Origin: Spirochaeta lutea
GTDB taxonomy: Bacteria; Spirochaetota; Spirochaetia; DSM-27196; Salinispiraceae
Direction: 5' to 3'
Length of the DNA: 64,000 nt
Assembly (NCBI RefSeq): GCF_000758165.1
Contig: NZ_JNUP01000003.1
Coordinates: 62,001-126,000 of the forward strand
Of this stretch, positions 55,436 to 63,941 are shown one piece after another (position 1 is the stretch's first letter; each line of letters opens with the position of its first letter). The notes under the pieces were generated by a model. That model was not told where the DNA came from. It made no database searches and saw nothing but the letters and a program-made list of their open reading frames with translations. The translations under genes were made by a program, and so were the position numbers.

Positions 55436-56008
55436 ATGAAGACAATCGGAGTTTTAGCATTGCAGGGTGGATTTGCCAAACACTTACAAATGGTCAGCTC
55501 ATTGGGAGTTACCGCCGTTCCTGTTCGCTCGGAAGAAGAACTAGGCACCCTTGATGGGATTATACTCCCCGGGGGGGAAAGCACCACCATTGGAATGCTT
55601 TTGGAAAGGCGAGGGTTATTAGCTCCATTGAAGGAGAAAATTGCAGGGGGAATGCCTGTATTCGGTACTTGTGCAGGAATGATTTTGCTTGCGGAGACTA
55701 TCGAACACCATCACCAGAGTCATATAGGATTGATGGATATAACCGTAGAACGCAACGCCTATGGCAGCCAGGTTGAGAGTTTCGAAGCGGACTTGGAGGT
55801 TGATCTCTACGGTGTATCCCATAATCTACGAGGTATTTTTATTCGAGCCCCAAGAATTGTACGGGCTGGTATAAATGTAGAGGTTCTTTCTCGCTTCTCC
55901 CATGCACCCGTATTGATTCGGCAAAAAAATATGCTAGCTGCATCGTTCCACCCAGAGTTAGGATCCGATCCGATCCTCCATGAATTTTTTATTTCCCATG
56001 TACTATAG
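55436..56008 (+). CDS. pdxT: Pyridoxal 5'-phosphate synthase, PdxT glutaminase subunit
   Basis: A 190-residue class I glutaminase. The triad is C79 (GTCAGM), H172 and E174 (ASFHPELG), with LPGGESTTIGMLLE for the substrate. It releases ammonia from glutamine and channels it into PdxS. A GAGG SD lies upstream. It follows pdxS across a terminator. Confidence 0.96.
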   Translation: MKTIGVLALQGGFAKHLQMVSSLGVTAVPVRSEEELGTLDGIILPGGESTTIGMLLERRGLLAPLKEKIAGGMPVFGTCAGMILLAETIEHHHQSHIGLMDITVERNAYGSQVESFEADLEVDLYGVSHNLRGIFIRAPRIVRAGINVEVLSRFSHAPVLIRQKNMLAASFHPELGSDPILHEFFISHVL

Positions 56009-56313
56009 AGAACTTCCCCACTAGTCTTTGTGAATTTTTACTATATCGTTCCATTCTCGCCGTATTCCAGCTCCGGATTTCTTTTTTTTACACACCCTAC
56101 CCTAGATTGATCCTGATTACTTAGAATATCTGCATTTATTCACCCAAACTTTTAAAAATCTCATAATAATTATGGTTTTTACTACGGTGTTTGAAGGCTT
56201 TTTTCTGTTTCTATAATTTTTTATCCTTATAATACTATATTTTTACATAATACTTGACATCCATTCGAATTGGCACTATAAATTATTAAAGAAATGAGGA
56301 CCAAGGAGGCCAT
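56009..56313. other. 305-bp AT-rich gap between pdxT and ilvB
   Basis: No ORF or clear hairpin is supported. It is unusually A/T-rich with several T-runs, and ends in the strong ilvB promoter (56254-56282). The predicted leader is only about 24 nt, so a T-box or peptide attenuator does not fit. Confidence 0.5.
56254..56282 (+). promoter_or_regulatory. Sigma-70 promoter of ilvBN
   Basis: TTGACA (56254-56259, perfect -35) and TATAAA (56277-56282, 5 of 6) are exactly 17 nt apart. Transcription would start near 56290, with the SD AAGGAGG before the ATG at 56314. Confidence 0.85.
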
Positions 56314-58029
56314 ATGGCAATAAAAGCAAAAACCGGAGCTGAGGTAATCGTAGATGTTATTCAGCAACAGGGTGTGGACCATATCTTCGGATTGCCCGGT
56401 GGTGCTGCTATTCCAATTTTCGACGCCCTAGTAGACTCTCCCCTGAAGTTAATCCTGTCCCGACACGAACAGGGGGCAACCCACATGGCTGATGGATACG
56501 CTAGAGCTACAGGAAAACCCGCCGTGGTCTTAGTGACCTCAGGTCCGGGAGCAACAAATACCATAACCGGAATCTTAACCGCCCAAATGGATTCGGTCCC
56601 CATGGTAATTATCTGCGGTCAACAAACCACATGGAATCTTGGCCTCGATGCGTTCCAGGAGGCTGATGTTTCAGGAATCAGTTTTCCCGTAGTCAAACAT
56701 TCTTATTTGATAAAAGACCCCCATGATATCCCCCGAATTATCCGAGAAGCCTTCCATATAGCACAAACAGGACGTCCTGGTCCGGTTCTTATCGATGTTC
56801 CCAAAGATATTTCATCTGCTGTATTTGAGCCCGACTATAACCAAGAGTTCCACCTCCCCGGCTATCTTGTTCATGGGGATGTGGATAAAGAGGAAATAGT
56901 AGAGGCGGCGCGTCTAATTGAAGCATCTGAACGCCCCATCCTGTTGGTTGGACATGGAGCGGTAATTAGTGGTGCTGATAAAGCGCTTATGTACCTTGTT
57001 GAAAAATTAAACATTCCAGTTGTGAATACCCTCTTGGGAAAGGGTGGGTTTCCGGAGACCCATGCACTCAATCTTGGGATGCTGGGTATGCACGGTACAG
57101 CCTATGCCAATAAGGCTGTGGACGCCTGTGATCTTCTAATCTCCGTCGGAAGCAGATGGGATGACAGGATTGTAGGTAACGTAGAAAAGTTCTGTGTAAC
57201 GGCAAAAAAAATCCACATCGATATCGATCCTTCAGAATTCAATAAAATTCTTCAAATGGATGTCACCATTCAGGGTGATGCGAAGATGGCCGTTGAAGCC
57301 CTATTAGCTGTGGCTCGACCGGGGAACACAAAGGAATGGTTGAAACAAATTGAGCGTTGGAAAAAGAGTTTCCCTCTTAAATACAAAAAAAGCGGACGGC
57401 TATGCGCTCAACACGTTATTGATGAATTTGCTAAGCAGGCTGGTTCTGCGGGGATCTTTACCACTGACGTTGGACAACACCAGATGTGGGCTGCCCAATA
57501 CTGCCTAACAGATAATCGATTCCACTGGATCAGCTCCGGAGGAGCAGGGACTATGGGATTCGGGTTCCCTGCTGCCATTGGAGCACAGCTGGCCCATCCA
57601 CACAATCCAGTAATCGCTGTCGTTGGTGATGGTGGCTTCCAAATGACGCTAAATGAGCTTTCAACGGCAGTAATAAATAAACTCCCCGTGAAGGTTCTCA
57701 TTATCAACAATAACTTCCTCGGAATGGTGAGACAATGGCAGCATCTTTTTTATGGGAACAGACTTTCCGGCGTTGATCTTGAAGGAAACCCTGATTTTGT
57801 AAAATTGGCAGAAGCGTACGGTGCAAAGGGATTCAGAATCAAAAGGAGCGCCGATGTGAAACGGATTGTTTCTGCCGCCCTCGCCTACAATGAAGGCCCT
57901 TGTATCATTGATGCTCAGGTTTCGAAGGAGGACAATGTATTCCCCATGATCCCGGCTGGAGCATCCTTATCCGATATGATTTTGGAACCCCCCAAACACA
58001 CCATGGCAAAACCTGTTGGTTCAACATAG
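56314..58029 (+). CDS. ilvB: Acetolactate synthase, large (catalytic) subunit
   Basis: A 571-residue TPP enzyme. Glu52 in SRHEQGATHMADGYARATG activates the cofactor. GDGGFQMTLNELSTAV and INNNFLGMVRQWQ form the TPP/Mg site, and the last segments match the biosynthetic AHAS large subunit rather than catabolic AlsS. It makes acetolactate or acetohydroxybutyrate for Val, Leu and Ile. AAGGAGG precedes the ATG; ilvN follows 9 nt after. Confidence 0.96.
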   Translation: MAIKAKTGAEVIVDVIQQQGVDHIFGLPGGAAIPIFDALVDSPLKLILSRHEQGATHMADGYARATGKPAVVLVTSGPGATNTITGILTAQMDSVPMVIICGQQTTWNLGLDAFQEADVSGISFPVVKHSYLIKDPHDIPRIIREAFHIAQTGRPGPVLIDVPKDISSAVFEPDYNQEFHLPGYLVHGDVDKEEIVEAARLIEASERPILLVGHGAVISGADKALMYLVEKLNIPVVNTLLGKGGFPETHALNLGMLGMHGTAYANKAVDACDLLISVGSRWDDRIVGNVEKFCVTAKKIHIDIDPSEFNKILQMDVTIQGDAKMAVEALLAVARPGNTKEWLKQIERWKKSFPLKYKKSGRLCAQHVIDEFAKQAGSAGIFTTDVGQHQMWAAQYCLTDNRFHWISSGGAGTMGFGFPAAIGAQLAHPHNPVIAVVGDGGFQMTLNELSTAVINKLPVKVLIINNNFLGMVRQWQHLFYGNRLSGVDLEGNPDFVKLAEAYGAKGFRIKRSADVKRIVSAALAYNEGPCIIDAQVSKEDNVFPMIPAGASLSDMILEPPKHTMAKPVGST

Positions 58030-58038
58030 GAGCATTCT

Positions 58039-58638
58039 ATGAACACTAATACTAACCCGATACCGGGATACATCGGAAATCCTACCCTTCTCTCAGACCC
58101 CCCCATCGTGTCATCGAAGAAGAAGCAGAAGGAACATACTCCAGCCTTCAAGAGACATACCCTAAGTCTGTTCGTTGCAAACAAGCCTGGTGTTCTGATA
58201 CGTATAGCTCTTGTATTTGCACGCCGGGGATACAACATTGATAGCCTGGTGGTTAGCGAGAGCAAGGATGCTCGCTACTCCACCATGAATATTGTTGCCA
58301 CCGGGGATGAATTAGTACTTGATCAGATCCTAAAACAGTTGAACAAGCTCGTCGATGTTATCCGGGCTCATGACCGGACTGAGGACGATATTATCCAGAA
58401 AGAACTCGCCCTCTATAAGATTCAATGTACCGGAGAAAGCAGAATGCAGGTACTGCAACTCGCCCACGCCATGGGATGCGAGACGACGGATGTATCGGAA
58501 TCTACGGTGATTTTATTGGCTCATGGTCACTCAGAACAGTTGGATAGTATTTCGCAAATCCTGGAACAATACGGGGTCATAGAGATGGTACGTACAGGTA
58601 AGGTGCTCATGGCAAGAGGCGAAGAACTCACATCCTAA
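58039..58638 (+). CDS. ilvN: Acetolactate synthase, small (regulatory) subunit
   Basis: A 199-residue protein. An ACT domain (HTLSLFVANKPGVLIRIALVF, RRGYNIDSLVV) is followed by the C-terminal regulatory domain of the long-form small subunits (GRTGKVLMARG-type ending: MVRTGKVLMARGE). It activates IlvB and confers valine feedback. The N-terminus has about 38 extra residues (Pro/Lys-rich) ahead of the ACT domain. Confidence 0.93.
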   Translation: MNTNTNPIPGYIGNPTLLSDPPIVSSKKKQKEHTPAFKRHTLSLFVANKPGVLIRIALVFARRGYNIDSLVVSESKDARYSTMNIVATGDELVLDQILKQLNKLVDVIRAHDRTEDDIIQKELALYKIQCTGESRMQVLQLAHAMGCETTDVSESTVILLAHGHSEQLDSISQILEQYGVIEMVRTGKVLMARGEELTS

Positions 58639-58666
58639 TCAGGGCCGTATGGGACATACTAGCACC

Positions 58667-58707
58667 AGGGTACATGTTTTTACTAGGCGGGCAAAAGCGT
58701 GTACCCT
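58667..58707. terminator. Weak hairpin between ilvN and tRNA-Val
   Basis: AGGGTACA (58667-58674) and TGTACCCT (58700-58707) pair exactly around a 25-nt loop. It lies between convergent ilvN (plus) and tRNA-Val (minus) and could end either transcript. No strong T-tract follows. Confidence 0.3.
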
Positions 58708-58783
58708 TCCCTGTTTGCTGTTTGCTACTTACAGATGAGCTGTACCCATTCTTCGGAAATCTGGTTAAATTATGAGGTATAAT

Positions 58784-58857
<74 letters not shown>

Positions 58858-58868
58858 CAACGAGCTAC

Positions 58869-58897
58869 ATACTACAAAATTTTTATAGGATTGCCAA
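58869..58897 (-). promoter_or_regulatory. tRNA-Val promoter
   Basis: On the minus strand TTGGCA (58892-58897) and TAGTAT (58869-58874) are 17 nt apart. The start would be near 58862, about 5 nt before the mature tRNA. Confidence 0.6.
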
Positions 58898-58919
58898 TAC
58901 CTTGATGTAAAATAGTGAG

Positions 58920-58950
58920 GCCTAACAAACGGTGGCATCGTTTGTTAGGC
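58920..58950 (-). terminator. Terminator of the chemotaxis operon
   Basis: A perfect 12-bp stem GCCTAACAAACG / CGTTTGTTAGGC with a 7-nt loop lies 84 nt after the cheY stop. The T-tract (CTCACTATTTTAC on the minus strand) is weak, but the stem is strong and it isolates the operon from the tRNA promoter. Confidence 0.7.
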
Positions 58951-59033
58951 ACTCCTTACCGCCCATTAAAAACAGCACAGACTTCCATTCCGGTAAGCTT
59001 GCTGTACGGTCGTAAATAGTATAATTCTACGCC

Positions 59034-59471
59034 TTATCTCTTTAAGGAATTAACAATTCGTTCAAGAACCTTTTTCCGATCCAGCGGTTTGACAATATAG
59101 TTCTTTGCCCCAAGCATTAGGGATTGTTTTACTAAATCTTGTTTACCGAGGGCGCTAATCATGACAACGGTAGCCTCTTTATCAAAATCTATAATCTTCT
59201 CTAATGCAGTAACACCGTCCATTTTCGGCATTGTTATATCCATAGTAACAAGATCTACGTTAGGGTGAAGCTCTTTATACTTTTCGACCCCCTCTTCACC
59301 GTTAACTGCAACACCAATAATTTCAAAGCCTTCAGACGTTAGTATTTGCTGAATTTGTTTAGTAACAAACATCGAATCATCGACAACCAATACTCGGTAC
59401 GGAGTACCGTCGAGTTTCACCCCTTCTGCTTGCCGCTCGTTAATGTTTGGAAAATCACCCTTTGTTCTCAT
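59034..59471 (-). CDS. cheY: Chemotaxis response regulator CheY
   Basis: A 145-residue single receiver domain. The acidic pocket is D31/D32 (VVDDSMF), the phosphoacceptor is D78 (LVTMDITMP), the switch Ser is S106 (MISALG) and the Lys is K128 (IVKPLD). About 25 extra residues (KGDFPNINERQAEGVKLDG) precede the domain. Phospho-CheY binds the flagellar switch. It is the last gene of the operon; GGGGAG precedes the ATG. Confidence 0.93.
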   Translation of the reverse strand: MRTKGDFPNINERQAEGVKLDGTPYRVLVVDDSMFVTKQIQQILTSEGFEIIGVAVNGEEGVEKYKELHPNVDLVTMDITMPKMDGVTALEKIIDFDKEATVVMISALGKQDLVKQSLMLGAKNYIVKPLDRKKVLERIVNSLKR

Positions 59472-59487
59472 GGTCGCTCAATCTCCC

Positions 59488-59961
59488 CTACCGTTCTCTG
59501 ACGGCCACATTAATTTCGATTTTTCCGTACTCCGTTTCCATTGGAACAATAAGTGCTTCTACCCGTTGATCGGAGATCTCCATATTCTCACCGGTAAACA
59601 GGGCCGGCGGTGTTAGGTCAAAGGTAAAGCCGAGATTATGCAGCTTTGTTACCGCCTGCCCGGTAATCATATTGGCTAGTTCGGTGATAGTTGCTTTACC
59701 CATATCATTGAAGGTTTCAATGGTTTCCATTCCCATAGATCCCAACATTGCGTTGGTAACATTCAGTGCGGTTTTACCGGTCATGTCAAACAGAACCCTA
59801 CCTTCTACATCTCCGGCTAAGCCCACAATAGCAGCAACCCCAAGGACAGACATTGAGGTAGATTTTAAATACAATTCACCGCGTTTCACCTCTGTATTGA
59901 GCACCTCCGTAAGGACACTATATGCTGCTTCAACAAAGGGGTTGATATACTCAACTCTCAT
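59488..59961 (-). CDS. cheX: CheY-P phosphatase CheX
   Basis: A 157-residue CheC/FliY-CheX family protein. The phosphatase motif ExxN is E94 and N97 in TITELANMITG, with a single such helix, as in CheX. It removes phosphate from CheY-P, replacing CheZ in spirochaetes. AGGAG precedes the ATG; cheY follows 16 nt after. Confidence 0.92.
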   Translation of the reverse strand: MRVEYINPFVEAAYSVLTEVLNTEVKRGELYLKSTSMSVLGVAAIVGLAGDVEGRVLFDMTGKTALNVTNAMLGSMGMETIETFNDMGKATITELANMITGQAVTKLHNLGFTFDLTPPALFTGENMEISDQRVEALIVPMETEYGKIEINVAVRER

Positions 59962-59995
59962 GGTACGTAACTCCTAATCGTTATAATACGGATAT

Positions 59996-61384
59996 TCAGC
60001 CCTTTCGAGCGAAACCCAATTGACTACCTTCCTGTCGGAACCAACCACTTTCCTTGGGTGGCTTCTCATTTTTCCCCAAACAAAGTACACCGTTTCCCTT
60101 CACCCTATCATTTATTTCTTCGAAGATTCTTGCTAAAGCCTCGGGTTTTATAAATGAAAACAGATCCCGCGCCATGATAACCTGTATCGGCGGCATACTA
60201 TGTGTGTTATTTATATCATGATATTCAAACAATATGGAATCCTTAATCTTCTGATTAAAGGAAAGCCCGTTTTTACCCGAGGTCATGAACTCACGGCACC
60301 AACTCGGCACCTCGTTTTCTTGAAAAACCAGGGTTGGCGCTCCCGAAATATTCAATAAATCTTTATCACTCGCCCAAATTTTTATTTGCACATCGGGGTA
60401 TTTCTTTCGTAGAACCGCAGCCAGGCAGTAACTCTCGTACCCTTTTCCGCATCCAGGATTCCAAACATGTATTTGTTTCCCAAGTTCTGAAGGCAACTCT
60501 TTTTCAAACTGCGCCGCGTAATCATCACCCCAAAGCTTTCCGGTGTAGGGAGAGAAAAAGGTACTGAGAAAGCTCACTGCGTCAGCCTGGCTTTGCACTT
60601 GGCTATCGGCTTCGCCGCGTTCCTGGTACCACTGATCAAATCGATTATCAAACCACTCCTGATTGAGACTGGTAAGATGGAATCCCTCAATTGCCTCTAA
60701 AGACTCAGCAACAAACTGCTTATTTAACTGCTTGGTATCATCTTTGCCGCTTTTTGTCTTGGATGAGCCACTCTCTTTCGGTGCCGCGGATGAGTCAGTT
60801 TGCTCCTTCGTTTTTGCTGGTGTAACTGTATTGTCGAGCAGACTTGTGGGTTTTACATTTTCCTTCTGAGAATCATCCTGTTTACCAAGAATTCTCTCCA
60901 CATCTAATATGATGTATAATCGACCGTCATTTTCTACAACACCACTGATGTATTTGATATTAATGTCCCCAAAAATAGGGTGCGGGGGTTGGATGGTACT
61001 TGAATGGATTCCGACCACCTTATCAATCCGGTCAACAACGACACCGATCATATTAGATTCAAGCCGAAGGATTAGACCTGACTCCTCCTCCCCATCCTTT
61101 TTTTTCTCGTGGGGTAGATTGAACATGGCCCGGAGATCAATGATTGAAATAATCTCGCCACGCAAGTTATACACACCTCGTACAAAGGGAGGGGTATTAG
61201 GTACATAGGTAAAATTTACAAATCTCGCTATTTCCTTGATCTTCATGATATCAATTCCATAGTCTTTCCCGGCCAGGGAAAAGGTTACCATTTTAAAATC
61301 TACAAGATCTGTCTTATCTTCTACCGCATCCCGATGAAGTCCTGTTCTGCTGGCACGTCGGTTCTTTTTTGCTAGGGTTGCCAT
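59996..61384 (-). CDS. cheW: CheW fused to a CheR-like domain
   Basis: A 462-residue protein. Residues ~28-168 are a CheW domain (MVTFSLAGKDYGIDIMKIKEI, VRGVYNLRGEIISIIDLR) that links receptors to CheA. A Ser/Thr/Lys linker (about 170-220) follows. Residues ~225-462 resemble the CheR methyltransferase domain (NPGCGKGYESYCLAAVL, SAM-loop position near 310-320), but the canonical GCSTGEEPYS reads GCGKGYESYC, so SAM binding is doubtful. This is the CheW-CheR-like fusion reported from spirochaete arrays. AAGGAG precedes the ATG. Confidence 0.9.
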   Translation of the reverse strand: MATLAKKNRRASRTGLHRDAVEDKTDLVDFKMVTFSLAGKDYGIDIMKIKEIARFVNFTYVPNTPPFVRGVYNLRGEIISIIDLRAMFNLPHEKKKDGEEESGLILRLESNMIGVVVDRIDKVVGIHSSTIQPPHPIFGDINIKYISGVVENDGRLYIILDVERILGKQDDSQKENVKPTSLLDNTVTPAKTKEQTDSSAAPKESGSSKTKSGKDDTKQLNKQFVAESLEAIEGFHLTSLNQEWFDNRFDQWYQERGEADSQVQSQADAVSFLSTFFSPYTGKLWGDDYAAQFEKELPSELGKQIHVWNPGCGKGYESYCLAAVLRKKYPDVQIKIWASDKDLLNISGAPTLVFQENEVPSWCREFMTSGKNGLSFNQKIKDSILFEYHDINNTHSMPPIQVIMARDLFSFIKPEALARIFEEINDRVKGNGVLCLGKNEKPPKESGWFRQEGSQLGFARKG

Positions 61385-61399
61385 GTATGCCTATCTCCT

Positions 61400-63811
61400 T
61401 TATCTGGTTGCAGTTTCCCTTTTCTCGCGAGCATCACGCTCCTGTTTCTGTCCCAACTCAAGTAGCTGGCTTACATCGATGATTAGGCTAACCGTACCGT
61501 CACCAGTAATATTTGCACCTGCAATGCCAGGAGCGTTGGTATAGTGATCCCTCAGGGGTTTGATGACTACATCCTCCTCGCCTATAAGAGAATCAACGAT
61601 AAGGCCCATCTTCTTGTCGCCACTCCCAACAATTACAACGAAATAATGCTCCTTATTTTCATCGGTTGGGATATTAAATATCCGGTTTAGGCGCATCAAA
61701 GAAACCACATCTTCTCGCACATTGAAAACTTCATAGTTATCAATTCGCTTGATATCAGTCGGCTTAATACGATGGCTGTCCAGCACGGCCGTTATAGGGA
61801 TTGCGTACATTTCCTTTCCAACTCGCACCAGCAAGCCTTGGATGATAGCAAGGGTGAGGGGGATTTTAATGGTAAATCGAGTACCCTTTCCCGGAGTAGA
61901 GGAAACAGACACACTTCCATTGAGCTTCTCAATCTGTTTTTTAACTACATCCAACCCTACACCCCGGCCCGAGATATTCGTTACCTCTTTTGCTGTAGAA
62001 AATCCGGGTTCAAAGATTAGGTTATAGGCCTCAACGTCGCTGAGCACCTTGTTTGGATGGATGATTCCTCGATCAGTGGCCTTTTTCTTAACCATATCCA
62101 CATCTATCCCTCTGCCATCATCGTATATCTCAATGAGAATCATATTACCCTCATTGGAAGCACGAAGCAGCAGCAAGCCCTCCTCAGACTTTCCTGCGCG
62201 CTTACGATCTGAAGGACTCTCAATCCCATGATCCAGGGAGTTCCTAACACAGTGAATCAGCGGGTCCAGAAGATCTTCGATAACACTCTTATCGAGCTCG
62301 GTATCTTCACCCTCAATTTTAAGCTGTATCCGTTTATCAAGAGATTTACTGAGATCACGGACAAGACGGGGGAACCGGGAGAAAATTTGCGAAATCGGAA
62401 CCATCCGGATCCGCATAACACCCTCTTGTAATTCGCTCGTGATCCGCCCGAGATTCTGTGCTGTACTTCTAAACTTTGCTATGGAACCCTTGAAACTGGC
62501 TTGTATACCATCAAACATGGTGAGTAAGTTCCCATAGTTTTCGAGAATATCTCGTTTTACGTCCTTGATACTCATTCCCTGTTCGATACGCTCCATGTAT
62601 TCCGGCAGACTATCAAAGAGTTCTTTTATTAACTGACGATAATCATTTTGAATTGTCTGAAGCTGGGTCATATTATCAGTGAATTGGTTGCTAACCTGGT
62701 TGAAGGTGGCCTTGTTAATGACGGTTTCCGAAACAAGATTTAGGAGATCGTCAATTCTCTTACTCTCTACCCGTAGGATACTGCTCGAAGCAGGTCCAGA
62801 TTTTCGGACTTCCTGGGACCTTGAACCATCCTCGGAACCATCTCCCGAGGCATCGGAAGTTTCGACCCCCGCCCCATCAAGACTGTCATGCTCAGGAAGG
62901 TCATCATTCCGCGATGAATCGGGATCTGCTGCAATAGCCCCGAGCGGTTCCTTAGGAGTGCTAGGTTCAAGGGTATGCCCATCCGGGACTGTCTGTTTTA
63001 CAGCCTCCTTCTTCGGAGCGCTTCCCACTGCTTGTATAGAAGCTCCGAGGGTTACATCGGTAATGGATGCCTTATCTTGAATAGTCTCAAGATCTTCCTT
63101 CGTTGCAAGATAATAAACAACATGGGGGTAAAAAACATCTTCGTACAGCCGTTCAAAATCAGGGTCTGTTTTCAATAAGGTTCCGATGGATTTTAGTGCA
63201 GCAAAAACCTGAATCCCCCCGACGGTATTCATGGGATTATCCTCATCGAAGCTTACGTCTACCTGATAAATTTCCTCATCGTCCCCTGCAGCCTCCTTCA
63301 TTTCTAAAAACTCATATTCACTGAGGCTTTGATTAGGAGCAGCGGTACCGGACGTTTTGGACTCCTGTTTTTTTGGTTCCTTTTTCGCCGGCTTCTTTTT
63401 AGGAGTTTCGCCACCATTTCCTAGCAGACCACGCAATTGATCTTCCACTGAGGAAATATCTTCTTGGTAAACAAGCCCTTGGCTACGCTGGGCAAGCATT
63501 TCTTTTATAATGTCGATGGAGTTTAACAACAGATCAATGGTATCACCATCAACCGTCAGCTTCCCACTCCTAATCTCATCAAGTACGTCCTCTACGATGT
63601 GGGTAAATTCGGCGAGTTCGGCCATTTGAACCGTAGCAGCAGCACCCTTTAAGGTATGTGCAGCTCGAAAAATCTCATCAATGGCATCCTCGTTACTTGA
63701 ATCATTTTCTAGTACAAGGATATTCTGCTCCAGCATTTCCACCTGCATTTCAGCTTCGCTGTAGAAGTCTTTGAGTAGTTCCTCATTGTTGGGGTCTAGG
63801 TAGTCGCTCAT
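61400..63811 (-). CDS. cheA: Chemotaxis histidine kinase CheA
   Basis: An 803-residue kinase. P1: phospho-His H52 in RAAHTLKGAAATV. P2-like: about 190-265. An acidic Ser/Asp linker (about 285-345) follows. P3 dimerisation from RVESKRIDDLLNL. P4 ATPase with HCVRNSLDHGIE (N box), DDGRGID (G1) and GRGVGLDVV (G2). P5 is CheW-like (about 660-795). It phosphorylates CheY. No SD precedes the ATG. It is the first gene of the operon. Confidence 0.95.
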   Translation of the reverse strand: MSDYLDPNNEELLKDFYSEAEMQVEMLEQNILVLENDSSNEDAIDEIFRAAHTLKGAAATVQMAELAEFTHIVEDVLDEIRSGKLTVDGDTIDLLLNSIDIIKEMLAQRSQGLVYQEDISSVEDQLRGLLGNGGETPKKKPAKKEPKKQESKTSGTAAPNQSLSEYEFLEMKEAAGDDEEIYQVDVSFDEDNPMNTVGGIQVFAALKSIGTLLKTDPDFERLYEDVFYPHVVYYLATKEDLETIQDKASITDVTLGASIQAVGSAPKKEAVKQTVPDGHTLEPSTPKEPLGAIAADPDSSRNDDLPEHDSLDGAGVETSDASGDGSEDGSRSQEVRKSGPASSSILRVESKRIDDLLNLVSETVINKATFNQVSNQFTDNMTQLQTIQNDYRQLIKELFDSLPEYMERIEQGMSIKDVKRDILENYGNLLTMFDGIQASFKGSIAKFRSTAQNLGRITSELQEGVMRIRMVPISQIFSRFPRLVRDLSKSLDKRIQLKIEGEDTELDKSVIEDLLDPLIHCVRNSLDHGIESPSDRKRAGKSEEGLLLLRASNEGNMILIEIYDDGRGIDVDMVKKKATDRGIIHPNKVLSDVEAYNLIFEPGFSTAKEVTNISGRGVGLDVVKKQIEKLNGSVSVSSTPGKGTRFTIKIPLTLAIIQGLLVRVGKEMYAIPITAVLDSHRIKPTDIKRIDNYEVFNVREDVVSLMRLNRIFNIPTDENKEHYFVVIVGSGDKKMGLIVDSLIGEEDVVIKPLRDHYTNAPGIAGANITGDGTVSLIIDVSQLLELGQKQERDAREKRETATR

Positions 63812-63828
63812 GCATTAAATGATATACG

Positions 63829-63856
63829 ATTATAGGGGGAAGTCAATACATAACAA
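63829..63856 (-). promoter_or_regulatory. Candidate cheA operon promoter
   Basis: On the minus strand TTGTTA (63851-63856) and a perfect TATAAT (63829-63834) are 16 nt apart. The start would be about 11 nt before the cheA ATG, leaving almost no leader. Confidence 0.6.
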
Positions 63857-63892
63857 GATAATAACGAAATCCTATAGAATTATTTTTTTAAT

Positions 63893-63921
63893 AAAAAAGG
63901 GCTGCTAAGCAGCCCTTTTTT
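63893..63921 (-). terminator. Bidirectional terminator between the flaA-like gene and cheA
   Basis: A GGGCTGC / GCAGCCC stem with a 3-nt TAA loop is flanked by an A6 run on the left and a T6 run on the right. It would work on either strand. It lies 20 nt after the stop of the partial gene at the window end. Confidence 0.92.
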
Positions 63922-63941
63922 GTTTAACCAGTCGTTGTAGC

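Noticed and set aside
56009..56313. A T-box or peptide attenuator before ilvB
   Set aside because: The -10 lies about 30 nt from the ATG, leaving no room for a leader structure; no Ile/Val/Leu-rich leader peptide or hairpin series is seen.
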